From positions 124,001 to 188,000 of the forward strand of contig CAYUIE010000004.1 in assembly GCA_964444665.1 (NCBI GenBank): 64,000 bases of DNA, in the 5' to 3' direction. The notes below the pieces were generated by a model that did not search any database, was not told the DNA's origin, and worked only from the letters and a program-made list of their open reading frames with translations. The translations under genes were made by a program, and so were the position numbers. Source of the DNA: CAYZTY01 sp964444665. GTDB taxonomy: Bacteria; Planctomycetota; Phycisphaerae; Sedimentisphaerales; CAYZTY01. Of this stretch, positions 44,436-53,663 are shown piece by piece; position 1 is the stretch's first letter, and every line of letters starts with the position of its first letter.

Positions 44436-46115
44436 TCAGAATACTTCAGAATATGTACCCTGCAATTTCTCAACAATGATAGGGGTAGAGATTCCGCTTG
44501 GAAGCATCTTATCCTCATCAGGCGTGATACTAATGACACCAACATCACCAGGTTCGGTCGTCTCTGAGCCGCCGTCCTCGAGAGTAGCACCAATGTTGGT
44601 CACATATCCCGATTCCCATTGTGAAGTATCACACATCGAGATAATCGTGCCATATATTTGAGCATTACCGCGTACGTCAACAATCCCTCCCACTATGGCG
44701 CCGGTGAGGACATTGTTATCGCTTGCCTCGGGGTTGGTATTACCCAGGTCGACGTTAAAATGAGGCGCCAAAATCGTCGCTTCCTGTATTTCGGAAGTGT
44801 TGTTGAACGCCGCTTCACCGGTAAAGTAGAGACAATTATACTTCCACTTGAACTGCTGAGGTACATCGGTCACGATAATTCCGTTGAAATTGCAGTTCTC
44901 AAAGCGAACATTATTATAATTGCTATAACCGCTTTGAGAGCAATCGACATAAAACACATCTTCAAAAGTACAGTTTCTAAACAATGCATTACGGTTGTTG
45001 GGAAGACAGGCATTGTCAAACGTCATATTCTCGTAAACATGCCGGTTCAGTTGCCTGCTCGAATATGACTTGGGCTGATTATAGTTACCCGCTGCGTGGG
45101 GGAAGTATTCGATTTCTTTGTCGCCGGTTGGGCATTCAGGTATATCTGTAAGACCGCCTTTGTAAACGTCGGTGTCATAATCATCTATGCTCAAACCGGG
45201 CATGCTTGTTCCGCTTGGCTGGTCATAATTGATATTTCTGTGATAACCCTGTACTTCATCGCTACCGCTGTAAACCCTGTAATTAAAGGGGTCGTAAATT
45301 GGGTCTCCATTTCCATCAAGTAATGGGTCTATAGAAGGAGGACCTTCAAAATCAAAAATTGGATTGCCATTCCCATCAAGCATTTCAAGCTGGTAACCTT
45401 CATCGGCAATTTGCTGCTGGCTTAAAACCGTATTTATAGTACCGTGCACTCTCGAATCACTGCTCAGATTAAAGGGTGATATTTCAGGATTATTCCACGA
45501 GCTGAACAGGTCCCCGTAAATTGTAGAGTTACCGGTCAGCCACATTCGGCCCTGGCCGGCAACGGCGTATTTCAATACCGCTGCATCTTTCTTAATGGAC
45601 AAATTTATTCCTATATTTCTCTCCACTATGTCTCTTGTTCCTCTCGCCTGCAGCTTGACGGTTAAGGGGTCACTGTCATACCGATACATCCTCAGGTGAA
45701 ATCCCACATTGTACGAGCTGTAATTTATAGCAGGTATTACCAGCTCCTCGCCGTTGCCGTGAGAGTCGGAAAAACATCTTGGAAGATCTATTGTTTGCCC
45801 GTTCAGAAGTGTTGGATTATTCAGACTATCACGGACGTGCTGGCACAGCGCATCCCAGGTAGTATCGGCCTGGTTCTGGGTAATATCATCCTCACTCGTG
45901 CTTTCCACCGATGAAAATGACGAGATAACAAACTTACCGAGCTCCAGTCCGGACTCGGCCGCGGACAAAGCGGTATTGGTTCTGCGCTGGTTCTGGGCTA
46001 ACTGCATATTCACACTGGTCGACGAGTTGACTGAAACCAACCAGGTTGTGAATAATGCCGTGAAAATAATCGTAGCTATTAAAGCTATACCTTTCCGGCT
46101 CTTATTACGTGGCAT
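44436..46115 (-). CDS. PilX-type N-terminal protein with right-handed beta-helix-like body (third of three)
   Basis: From ATG 46115 (GGAGGG upstream) the product is 559 residues. It starts with a basic stretch and the pilin-like hydrophobic helix KGIALIATIIFTALFTTWLV, then AESGLELGKF, as in PilX minor pilins. The body contains many short N/G-rich beta repeats (WLTGNSTIYGDLFSSW, FENCNFNGIIV, IYGTIIS) typical of parallel beta-helices. It differs from its two upstream neighbours in the middle but shares their ends. The PilX type acts in type IV pilus-like machines, but no prepilin peptidase or assembly gene is in the window. Confidence 0.75.
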   Translation of the reverse strand: MPRNKSRKGIALIATIIFTALFTTWLVSVNSSTSVNMQLAQNQRRTNTALSAAESGLELGKFVISSFSSVESTSEDDITQNQADTTWDALCQHVRDSLNNPTLLNGQTIDLPRCFSDSHGNGEELVIPAINYSSYNVGFHLRMYRYDSDPLTVKLQARGTRDIVERNIGINLSIKKDAAVLKYAVAGQGRMWLTGNSTIYGDLFSSWNNPEISPFNLSSDSRVHGTINTVLSQQQIADEGYQLEMLDGNGNPIFDFEGPPSIDPLLDGNGDPIYDPFNYRVYSGSDEVQGYHRNINYDQPSGTSMPGLSIDDYDTDVYKGGLTDIPECPTGDKEIEYFPHAAGNYNQPKSYSSRQLNRHVYENMTFDNACLPNNRNALFRNCTFEDVFYVDCSQSGYSNYNNVRFENCNFNGIIVTDVPQQFKWKYNCLYFTGEAAFNNTSEIQEATILAPHFNVDLGNTNPEASDNNVLTGAIVGGIVDVRGNAQIYGTIISMCDTSQWESGYVTNIGATLEDGGSETTEPGDVGVISITPDEDKMLPSGISTPIIVEKLQGTYSEVF

Positions 46116-46233
46116 TTTTCTTCCCTCCACAATTCCATTTTTCTTCTATATTACCCTATTAAATTATAAAATATAAAAAAGGATAGTGTGAGGCTTGGCA
46201 ATCAAAAGGAAAATTTATTTGCAATAAATCTAA

Positions 46234-46269
46234 GCCCGGTAAAACCCTCCTTAAGTGTGTTTACCGGGC
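46234..46269 (-). terminator. Strong hairpin after the second PilX-type gene
   Basis: GCCCGGTAAA and TTTACCGGGC form a perfect 10-bp stem with a 16-nt loop, 25 bp beyond the stop of the gene at 46294. On the minus strand it is followed by TTAGATTTATT, a weak U-rich tail. It probably terminates or attenuates transcription between the second and third genes. Confidence 0.6.
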
Positions 46270-46293
46270 AGTTTGCTTACACAGTTATTGCGG

Positions 46294-47673
46294 TTAGAGA
46301 TGCATTTCAGAATAAGACTCGGCCTCGTAGTGCAGAACAACGTCGCGCGTAAATCCCACAGGGACCTGTCCGTTCTCTGAACGATTAAATATCAGGTCGC
46401 TGTTTCCTCCGAGAACCATAGGCTCATCTGAAAAATTGATGACTGAACCGTTAATCGTCCCACCAGCATTTCCAGAAAACGCTATTCCACTGGCGACGAT
46501 TGAACCACTCAGGGTGCTGAAGTTACCCCCGAATTCGGCGCTAAAGCCGGGTGCCATCAGGAATGTGCCGGTCTCTGTCCTGATATCGGCAAATTGGGGC
46601 TCATCGGGAAGAGTCGATACGTCATAACTATCCACCGTACCCGCGAACTCGATTTGATTCGCCGTGGAAGGCTCGGATATATCGCCATCACCAACTATGA
46701 TGGCTGTAATTTCGCAATGTCCCGTGAATTTGACCACATTGGGTTGTTCGATAAATAAGACACCTCTTATTACGGTACCACCCGAAAAAGAAGGATTCAA
46801 TCCGGCGGGTATCCTTACGTTCTCGAGGATGGTATCATCGCCACCTTCTTCGAGAATGGTTGTTGCATAGTGTTCGAAGTAACCGGGCTGAGGTGTGGGG
46901 AATTCAGGGGATGTTGCACCGAGTAAGACGTGGTCCATAGCTCCCTCGCCGGTTTCGCCGCCGATTGAGCAGTTATTTCCCAGCTCAACATCCGCATTAG
47001 TATCCGAGATACTAACGTCGCCGGCTATCTGTGAATTACCGGACATCGACAGAGCCGTCTCACCGTTTTCGCTCTCAATAAAAACACTTGACTCGACCGA
47101 TATGTTTATACTGCCCAGCTCTACATTTCCGGACATTTCCAGGGGACCTCTGGTAGCAACTCCGAAATCAAAAGCGGTCGAGGTTCTGGGTGATATATTA
47201 TAAGTAACTCTTGTAATTCGGTCTATCGCACCGCTCGTACCGGTCACATCCAGTTGTAAAACATCGGTTTGAGGCTGAGTTATCTGGGCGGTAAAACTCT
47301 GGCCCGTCTCAGAGTCCAGACATACAGAGGGGACAGTAATGGTGGAGCTTTCAAAAACGGTCTGAATATTTGATATGCCGTTATTTGCCAAATCACTTTG
47401 TATGTATGCAGCTATGCTCTCAATCCTGCTATTTGGAGGAACTGTGCCGGGTATCGAAACCCTCTCGAACCAGAACCGTATAATATTCAGCCCTGAGTCG
47501 GTGCTGGCCAACGCGGAGTTCATCCTTCGTTGATTATCGGAAATTTGGGCGCTTATGCCCGACATAGCACAGAAAGCAATACCCAGGGAAGCAAATATAA
47601 ACACAAATATCATAGAGACAATAAGAACAACACCTTTTCGCCTGCGTCTAAGTGGCATTCTTTGAGTTTTCAT
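46294..47673 (-). CDS. PilX-type N-terminal protein with beta-helix-like body (second of three)
   Basis: A 459-residue protein. AGGGAAAAGAA precedes ATG 47673. The N-terminus has an Arg-rich stretch and a hydrophobic pilin-like helix (KGVVLIVSMIFVFIFASLGI), then ISAQISDNQRRMNSALAST. The body repeats small motifs such as SMSGNSQIAGDVSI, FIEQPNVVKFTGHCEI and FGGNFSTLSGSIVASG, a parallel beta-helix pattern. It is clearly paralogous to the gene at 47760-49154 along its whole length (shared GVATRGPL, LAPGF and FSGNAGGTI). It is probably exported and surface-exposed. Confidence 0.75.
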   Translation of the reverse strand: MKTQRMPLRRRRKGVVLIVSMIFVFIFASLGIAFCAMSGISAQISDNQRRMNSALASTDSGLNIIRFWFERVSIPGTVPPNSRIESIAAYIQSDLANNGISNIQTVFESSTITVPSVCLDSETGQSFTAQITQPQTDVLQLDVTGTSGAIDRITRVTYNISPRTSTAFDFGVATRGPLEMSGNVELGSINISVESSVFIESENGETALSMSGNSQIAGDVSISDTNADVELGNNCSIGGETGEGAMDHVLLGATSPEFPTPQPGYFEHYATTILEEGGDDTILENVRIPAGLNPSFSGGTVIRGVLFIEQPNVVKFTGHCEITAIIVGDGDISEPSTANQIEFAGTVDSYDVSTLPDEPQFADIRTETGTFLMAPGFSAEFGGNFSTLSGSIVASGIAFSGNAGGTINGSVINFSDEPMVLGGNSDLIFNRSENGQVPVGFTRDVVLHYEAESYSEMHL

Positions 47674-47759
47674 TTCTTTTCCCTAAAAAACATGGTTGTG
47701 CTGTGAATAAGCATTCAGTATCGACATAAGGCCCTTTCATTTAATCTCAATTTTATCTC

Positions 47760-49154
47760 TTACATCACAATTTCGGCATAAGACTCAGCATTAAACTCTA
47801 ATGTTGTATTATCTAAAAAACCGGTGGGTGACTCACCGGCCTGGGGAAGGCTGAAGTCAAGGGTGGTATTGCCGCCAAGTGACATTGCCTCATCAGAATA
47901 GTTTAGCACTGTACCCCCAATCGTGCCCCCCGCATTACCCGAGAACGATATACCATTGCCGGCTATGACCCCTCCAATCGTATGAAAATTACCACCGAAA
48001 CTCAGATTAAAACCGGGGGCCAGCAGAAAGGAATGCTCCATGTCTCTTAATCCGTCAAAGTCTGCGCTAGCGGGTAGATATGAACAATCATAAGTAAACA
48101 GATTTCCCGTAAAACTTATCGAATCCCCGGGGTCAGGAAATTCGGCATCACCTTCGGCAACTATTATCCCAACTATTGTCACATTACCGGAGAAGAAAAC
48201 GATGTTGGGTGACTCGACAAATATTATGCCGTTGATTGTGATATTGCCGTTGAAGGTAGGATTTGCACCGGAGATTATTCTTATATTCTGGAAGGTCTTA
48301 TTGCCATTAGTACTTGTGCCTCCGTCTATAATGTTCTGGATATACTGCTCGAAAGGAGAGATATCAGGTATAGGAAATTCGGGCACATCTGTGCCAATAT
48401 GAACGTGGTTGTCGATTGCCGCCTGTCCGCCTTCGCCGCCTATCGTAGAATTACCGGATACAACGGCATAGCCATCCTGATTAGCAACACTTACGTCGCC
48501 GTCTATTCTCGAGTTGCCTGTCATCGTCAGAGCCTCGTTATTATCGAAGCTTTCAATATAGACATCGGCTTCACTGCTGGAATTGATGCCTCGTAATTTG
48601 GCATTACCGTTCATATGCAAAGGCCCGCGGGAGGCCACGCCGTAGTCAAGGAGAGGAGATATTGAAGAGGTAAACTCAAAATTTGTTCTTATAGTCCTTG
48701 TTATCTGGTCGCTACTGCCACTTACATCCACCTGTACTACATCATCACTTACCTGTTGAATTACCACATTGAAATTCTGGTTGTTTTGTGAATCCAGGAT
48801 CACATCCTGTATGGCTATTGTTGAGCCGTCATATTCGTACTTATCGTCGTCGATAATATAAGACATTCCGGCATCAGCCAGATTCTGCCGCAGGTTGATA
48901 TCCACGCGACTCAGCCTGTCACCGGGTGCAACCGACGAGGAAACAGTAATATTACCAAACAGGAATCGTATTACATCCAGGCCGGATTGAGCACCGGCAA
49001 GAGCACCATTGGCCGTTTGCTCATTATGTGAGATTTGCACATTGACATTCGACATATTAGAGAAACAGGCAAGCAGTGTACCGAAGATGCACACAAATAT
49101 CATCGCAATGATAAGGGCAAAGCCCTTTCGTTTTTGCTTTGTGCGACAGACCAT
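47760..49154 (-). CDS. PilX-type N-terminal protein with beta-helix-like body (first of three)
   Basis: From ATG 49154 the product is 464 residues; a TTG 36 nt upstream extends the frame. The N-terminus (KQKRKGFALIIAMIFVCIFG) and SHNEQTANGALAGAQSGLDV match PilX-type pilin leaders. The body contains LHMNGNAKLRGINS, TMTGNSRIDGDVSV, FNGNITINGIIFVESPNI and FGGNFHTIGGVIAGNG, again a beta-helix pattern. It is the promoter-proximal gene of the set, with a perfect -10 about 60 bp upstream. Together the three could form the tip or body of an unusual pilus-like surface structure. Confidence 0.75.
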   Translation of the reverse strand: MVCRTKQKRKGFALIIAMIFVCIFGTLLACFSNMSNVNVQISHNEQTANGALAGAQSGLDVIRFLFGNITVSSSVAPGDRLSRVDINLRQNLADAGMSYIIDDDKYEYDGSTIAIQDVILDSQNNQNFNVVIQQVSDDVVQVDVSGSSDQITRTIRTNFEFTSSISPLLDYGVASRGPLHMNGNAKLRGINSSSEADVYIESFDNNEALTMTGNSRIDGDVSVANQDGYAVVSGNSTIGGEGGQAAIDNHVHIGTDVPEFPIPDISPFEQYIQNIIDGGTSTNGNKTFQNIRIISGANPTFNGNITINGIIFVESPNIVFFSGNVTIVGIIVAEGDAEFPDPGDSISFTGNLFTYDCSYLPASADFDGLRDMEHSFLLAPGFNLSFGGNFHTIGGVIAGNGISFSGNAGGTIGGTVLNYSDEAMSLGGNTTLDFSLPQAGESPTGFLDNTTLEFNAESYAEIVM

Positions 49155-49213
49155 TCGCCAGCCCCCATTTGTTGAAACAGAATATATCAAGAAAATATCA
49201 TTGATATATTAAC

Positions 49214-49219
49214 ATTATA
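49214..49219 (-). promoter_or_regulatory. -10 element of the PilX-type gene set
   Basis: On the minus strand this reads TATAAT, 60 bp before ATG 49154. The -35 region is poor (ATGACT at 17 bp). It lies between the terminator of the upstream ECF operon and the first PilX-type gene. Confidence 0.45.
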
Positions 49220-49291
49220 TCAAAATCAGCTTAAAAAGTCATCAAGAAAATCCGTTCATAAGGACCCTTTTTTACCAGCTTGCAAAGTCCC

Positions 49292-49323
49292 AAAAAAAAG
49301 CCCGAACTAAACTTAGTTCAGAC
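49292..49323 (-). terminator. Intrinsic terminator of the ECF metal-uptake operon
   Basis: On the minus strand the arms GAACTAA and TTAGTTC pair around GT. G-U pairs extend the stem to about 11 bp, and eight T follow. It lies about 120 bp after the cbiO stop. The hairpin fits only the minus strand, because the extending pairs are mismatches on the plus strand. Confidence 0.8.
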
Positions 49324-49444
49324 AGTCAAGCCTGGTCTGGAACCGAAACCAAAATTTCCAAAAAATTCTGCAAATTTTTTTTAGGCCTTTTTTTACACCA
49401 GATGAAGAAGAAATAGAGGTTGCTTGTGAGAATTGAGCAAATTT

Positions 49445-50170
49445 TCATACTTTAAAGCTACTGGGAACTTCCAGGCCGTGTTTGAGCATCAATTCCGAAT
49501 TAACCATAATCTCTCTTGCCTTGCCGTCCGCGGTTATACTCCCCTGGTCCATAACAACTGCCCGGCTGCAAAGCTCAGCGGCAAAATTCATATTGCAGCT
49601 TGCTATCACAAGCGTCTGTTCCAGGCCGGCCAAAAGCTCAACCAGGCCCCTGCGACTCCGCGGGTCGAGATGGCTGTCGGGCTCATCCATCGCGATTATG
49701 GCGGGAGACATTGCCAGGACGGTGGCGATTGCCGCGGCACGTTTTTGGCCGGCCGAAAGATGGTGCGGAGCTTTATGCGACATCCCAGCCAACCCAACTT
49801 TCCTGAGAACATTCTCCACTCTGCTCGTGAGCTGCCGGCCAACAATCCCCATATTCAGAGGGCCAAATGCCACATCATCAAACAGGGTCGGCATAAATAG
49901 CTGCTCGTCCGGGTTTTGCAGAACACAACCGATAACAGAGCGAATCGCCTTCTTGTTCCGTCCGGCCACCTGCTTCCCGTCGATTACCACTCGGCCGCTG
50001 CCCTTCAGAAAACCGTTCATAGCAAGCAACAACGTCGACTTGCCCGCGCCGTTGGGGCCAATAAGAGCCACCCTCTCGCCGGGACTTATTTTCAGACTTA
50101 CATCGCTCAGCGCCACTGTGCCGTCAGGATATGTGTAACAAAAACCCTCTATTTCAACCGCACTCGGCAT
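49445..50170 (-). CDS. cbiO: Energy-coupling factor transporter ATPase (CbiO/NikO type)
   Basis: A 241-residue ABC ATPase. It has Walker A IGPNGAGKST (about residues 36-45), the Q-loop in CVLQNPDEQLF, signature LSAGQKRAAAIA (about 138-149) and Walker B IIAMDEPDSHLDP. The aromatic-box region (YTYPDGTVAL) near the N-terminus is typical of ECF ATPases. It powers uptake of Co2+ or Ni2+ with CbiM and CbiQ. It is the last gene of the operon, 9 bp after cbiQ. Confidence 0.92.
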   Translation of the reverse strand: MPSAVEIEGFCYTYPDGTVALSDVSLKISPGERVALIGPNGAGKSTLLLAMNGFLKGSGRVVIDGKQVAGRNKKAIRSVIGCVLQNPDEQLFMPTLFDDVAFGPLNMGIVGRQLTSRVENVLRKVGLAGMSHKAPHHLSAGQKRAAAIATVLAMSPAIIAMDEPDSHLDPRSRRGLVELLAGLEQTLVIASCNMNFAAELCSRAVVMDQGSITADGKAREIMVNSELMLKHGLEVPSSFKV

Positions 50171-50179
50171 ACAATCTCC

Positions 50180-50956
50180 TTAGATTAGAGCCGGTCTTAT
50201 AATAAGGTATATTAACAGCAGGAAAGAGCAGGCTGCCGCACAAAACAAATAATCCTTCAAAGTTATTCGCATCTTCGAATGCGTCCTGAAGGTACCGTCA
50301 AAACCGCGGGCCTGCATAGCCATACTTATCCGCTCAGCAGTATTGATACTTCGGATGAGCAACGAGCCGACCATTGAGCCAGCCGTTTTAAGCTCCGCTT
50401 TGGCACCGAGGTAACGCAATTTTCGTCCTGCCCTTGCCCGCAGGATGTGATGAACACTATCGATAAGGACAAAGATGTACCGATACAGGAAACCAAGTTG
50501 TACAACCAGAAGCTTTGGGACGCGGAGCTTCTCAAGCCCCCTTAACAACTCGGCAAAGCGAGTGGTGCTGACCAGCGCAATCAGGGCCAACATAGTAACG
50601 ACGAACTTGGCCAGGATATTGAAAAACTGGAGCCAGCCGGTTGTCGTATGTACGGTAAAAGGCCCAAACTCAACAGCCACCGGCGCTTTGCCATATAAAA
50701 CAGAACTTGCTGCGAGAACAAGAACGAAGGGGCTGACAATTACGATATGCTTAAGTGTGAATCTTATTGGAATCCCGCCTATGACCAGCATCGCAAACGG
50801 CCCAACTGCATAGCAGACAAGAATGCTTAGAGAGTGGCGCGGCACCGAAATAACCAGGGCGGTAAAAACAATTACCGCCACCAGCTTCACTCTGCTGTCA
50901 AGCCGGTGAACCGGCGAGTCCTGATAAGCAAATTTATCTATATATGCGTGGTGCAT
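50180..50956 (-). CDS. cbiQ: Energy-coupling factor T component (CbiQ/NikQ type)
   Basis: A 258-residue membrane protein with about five to six helices. The two coupling-helix motifs of the family are visible: ARAGRKLRYLG (about 170-180) and ERISMAMQARGFDG (about 211-224). It connects the S/M component to the ATPase dimer. It lies between cbiM and cbiO with short gaps (34 and 9 bp). Confidence 0.92.
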   Translation of the reverse strand: MHHAYIDKFAYQDSPVHRLDSRVKLVAVIVFTALVISVPRHSLSILVCYAVGPFAMLVIGGIPIRFTLKHIVIVSPFVLVLAASSVLYGKAPVAVEFGPFTVHTTTGWLQFFNILAKFVVTMLALIALVSTTRFAELLRGLEKLRVPKLLVVQLGFLYRYIFVLIDSVHHILRARAGRKLRYLGAKAELKTAGSMVGSLLIRSINTAERISMAMQARGFDGTFRTHSKMRITLKDYLFCAAACSFLLLIYLIIRPALI

Positions 50957-50990
50957 CTAACTATTATAAACAAGCCATTATTGACAAATT

Positions 50991-52010
50991 TCAGCGGGCA
51001 CCTTTTATAAGCACTGCGGTCAGCCAGATAAAAAGCATCGTAAGGATGGAACCGAAAACAGCGGCAAAACTCGTCCAGGCCGTACCTGCTGATTCATCGG
51101 CTGCCGCGGCCGTCCCCAGGGATGCAGACCTTCTCGTATAGTCAGGCATCAGTGAAAAGCGGTCCTGCAGTTCGTTCGTCGCAGTAATTATGCCATCCTG
51201 ATTAGATACGATAGACTCAAATTCAGGCTGGTCGGGTCTCTCGGCATAGCTCCACTCAAGGCCGTCGGGCAATTGGCTGGCAAAAAGCGATATTCCTGCG
51301 CCGATTATAAAGGCAGCTATTGCAAGCGTGATTAGAAAGACCGGCTTGGTTAATTTTACCCGCTGTGCCGGGCAGGCCGTGATTATATCAGCTCTCACCT
51401 GCCGGATATAAGCCAGCACCGCAGCGGTTATCATACCCTCGATAAGACCGACAAGGAAATGTACGCCAACCATCGTTATCAGAAAAGTCGAAAAAGGAAC
51501 CAGAAGTACTCCCGAGAAGACCGATTCAATCACCACAAGAACCGCCCCAGCCTCAAGCGCAAAAATACAGGCAACCAATGCCGCGGCGAAGCTGCGCCAC
51601 TTCCCGGCCGGGCCAGCCGCTATGGCGATGTATAAAAAAAAGCCTATGTAAGCCGGTACGAGACCCATATTGATAATGTTGCAGCCCAGGGCAAGCAAAC
51701 CACCGTCCTGGAATATTAAACATTGAATTATTACCACGGACGATATGACAATCGCGCCGAGGTGCGGACCCAATATGACCGCAAGCAAAACGGCTCCAAC
51801 GATATGACCGCTCGTTCCCGGCATTGCCGGGAGCTGGAAATTTACCATTTGTGCTGCAAAAACAAACGCCCCTAAAACACCCATCAAGGCCAGCTTCTCA
51901 GAGGCAATGACCTTTTTGGCGGCTTTACAAATTAAGCCCAGGCCGCCCGCGGCTATCGCACAGGTCCCCGCCGCGACCGGCACTGACAATAACTCGTTAG
52001 CCATATGCAT
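50991..52010 (-). CDS. cbiM: ECF substrate-binding component with fused PDGLE (CbiN-like) domain (CbiM/NikM type)
   Basis: The start at 52010 is chosen because GGAG lies 8-11 nt upstream and gives the family N-terminus MHMANELLS, in which His2 is a metal ligand after Met1 processing. The CbiM part has PGTSGHIVGAVLLA, with the second conserved His, and CNIINMGLVPAYIG. After about residue 215 there is a linker and a further membrane segment with PDGLEWSYAER, the CbiN/NikN-like PDGLE domain fused in one chain, then a final helix. The family imports Co2+ or Ni2+. Sequence alone does not separate the two; nikR nearby favours nickel. Confidence 0.9.
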   Translation of the reverse strand: MHMANELLSVPVAAGTCAIAAGGLGLICKAAKKVIASEKLALMGVLGAFVFAAQMVNFQLPAMPGTSGHIVGAVLLAVILGPHLGAIVISSVVIIQCLIFQDGGLLALGCNIINMGLVPAYIGFFLYIAIAAGPAGKWRSFAAALVACIFALEAGAVLVVIESVFSGVLLVPFSTFLITMVGVHFLVGLIEGMITAAVLAYIRQVRADIITACPAQRVKLTKPVFLITLAIAAFIIGAGISLFASQLPDGLEWSYAERPDQPEFESIVSNQDGIITATNELQDRFSLMPDYTRRSASLGTAAAADESAGTAWTSFAAVFGSILTMLFIWLTAVLIKGAR

Positions 52011-52140
52011 AACAAAATCTCCTGACCGTTCCGCTTTAAACACTTACCGCCGGGATTTACCACGTAAACGGATATCGGGATTAATATTCAGCCAACCTGT
52101 ATACTATCAAAATTTGTGCAATTTGAAAACAACTAACTCA

Positions 52141-53094
52141 CTATGGAGCAGTGTTTTCAAGCCAATATGAAGCGATAATCGCAAAATCCAGCAGGTCCAC
52201 ACAGCAGTCACGATTCAGGTCGCCGGGCGGATAAGGATGGTTCGGGTCGCCGCACTGAGGTAATGCATAACCTATGATTGTTTCCGCGATAACGCCCTCA
52301 AGCTGCATACCCATACTCGGATTACACCAGGCAGGATTTGCCTGGCCTTGTGCAAAAAGAAAATAAACGGCTTCCTGCGGTAGTTGTGGGGCCACTTCAC
52401 TTAGCAGCCACGACTCAAAATCCTCCGATGTGCCGCCAAAGTAGCCCAATGGGTCGTCAAGTTCGGTCGCGTCCATACCGACCGAGGTCAATTCGCCGAC
52501 AGGGATAATGAATCCATCCCACTGATAGTTGTCAAACGTTATATCGATAGTGTCCGAGCCCCCAAAAGGTGTGTCGTAATACCAGTCAAAGCTTGCCTGC
52601 AGGGTCCAGTTCGCTTCGGCCGATGCTATGTACGTCCCGCCATTTGGCATTCCATCGGTATTGTGACCCGTTGCAGGGTCATCTATCTGCACCAGATACT
52701 GACTGCTGAACTTCGAGGGAGCAATGAATCCGTCAAATATCAGTGACTCTATACCCAACGGGCCGCCACTCTGTAAATCAACGTCAAGCACAATCGAACC
52801 AGTCATCGAATGGATTCCTTCAGCGTAGCCGGGTGGATAACAGGGTTCCGATATGCCCACCGGATTCATAAAATTGAAGCTAAGGCAGCCATCAGGATTG
52901 AATGTTCCGCCCGTGATATCATCGGCTGTCTGCAGAAGGTGGTCGCCAGCAACCCCGGGAAGCGCTTTCGGCTGAGGCAGCAAATTCACATTGTTCGGAT
53001 GCACAATTAATTCGAATTCCACGGAGCCGGCCAGGACATTCGCGGCAGGTAATACCATCAGTAAAACAATAATCACCAAATTTACCGCCTTCAT
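52141..53094 (-). CDS. Secreted protein with dockerin-like C-terminus
   Basis: From ATG 53094 (AAGAGGG upstream) the product has 317 residues. A signal peptide ends near ANVLA-G. A soluble beta-rich domain of unknown family (about 25-275) follows. The C-terminal 40 residues, PGDLNRDCCVDLLDFAIIA with SYWLE, are a dockerin type I-like calcium-binding tail common in Phycisphaerae. One recognisable calcium loop is present (D-N-D-C-D spacing). The gene sits inside the metal-uptake operon between trmO and cbiM. That is unusual; a role in metal capture outside the membrane is possible but has no direct support. Confidence 0.75.
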   Translation of the reverse strand: MKAVNLVIIVLLMVLPAANVLAGSVEFELIVHPNNVNLLPQPKALPGVAGDHLLQTADDITGGTFNPDGCLSFNFMNPVGISEPCYPPGYAEGIHSMTGSIVLDVDLQSGGPLGIESLIFDGFIAPSKFSSQYLVQIDDPATGHNTDGMPNGGTYIASAEANWTLQASFDWYYDTPFGGSDTIDITFDNYQWDGFIIPVGELTSVGMDATELDDPLGYFGGTSEDFESWLLSEVAPQLPQEAVYFLFAQGQANPAWCNPSMGMQLEGVIAETIIGYALPQCGDPNHPYPPGDLNRDCCVDLLDFAIIASYWLENTAP

Positions 53095-53120
53095 AATCAC
53101 CCTCTTCTACAAATCACTAC

Positions 53121-53663
53121 TTATTTGTCTTTGCCACCATTATCTTCGTGATGAGTATGACCGGAATGGAAGTGGCTGTTTAGATGTTGCTGGACCCACT
53201 GCGGCACAGAAGCCTCAGGACAACTGTCGAAACTGGAAAGGTATGGTTTGATATCAAGTATAGGCGTGCCATCCAATGCATCCAGACCCTTTACAACAAT
53301 CTCGCCACTGTCAGCAGAAAATTGAAGCAGCTCGACCACAGACATCCCAATAGGATTGGGCCGTACCGGCATTCTCGTGGCGAATATCTTAACATGCGGC
53401 GGTTTGTTGTGGTTCTTGGGCATTTTCCACTCCTTTGCCCGATGCACCCAGAACAAAACCGCGATATGCGAATAGCCCTCCAGGCCGCCTAATCCCTTAG
53501 CGTATTTTGGCAAAAGCCTAATGTGCGAAACATCCGCCGTCCATGCTTCGCGTGTGTGGGCTACGTCTTTAGTTTGAGCATAAGCCGATTGTACATAACC
53601 TATCGGCCGAACCGTAAACGAGTCTATAGTTGCTGTGCCTGGATTATTATTTGCCCTGCTCAT
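53121..53663 (-). CDS. trmO: TrmO/TsaA-family tRNA methyltransferase with His-rich tail
   Basis: A 180-residue protein. It has the TsaA/TrmO signatures RPIGYVQSAYAQTKD (residues 19-33), LEGYSHIAVLFW (61-72), FATRMPVRPNPIGMSVVELL (94-113) and GLDALDGTPILDIKPYL (126-142). TrmO methylates N6 of t6A37 in tRNA using SAM. The last 21 residues contain six His between 160 and 172 (QHLNSHFHSGHTHH), which could bind metal. The ATG overlaps the previous stop (ATGA), so it is cotranslated with the membrane protein in the nickel/cobalt operon. A metal-related role may therefore apply instead of, or besides, tRNA modification. Confidence 0.85.
   Translation of the reverse strand: MSRANNNPGTATIDSFTVRPIGYVQSAYAQTKDVAHTREAWTADVSHIRLLPKYAKGLGGLEGYSHIAVLFWVHRAKEWKMPKNHNKPPHVKIFATRMPVRPNPIGMSVVELLQFSADSGEIVVKGLDALDGTPILDIKPYLSSFDSCPEASVPQWVQQHLNSHFHSGHTHHEDNGGKDK

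Noticed and set aside
52011..52140. Cobalamin riboswitch upstream of cbiM
   Set aside because: The gap is only about 130 bp and no B12-box was found; nikR control is more likely.
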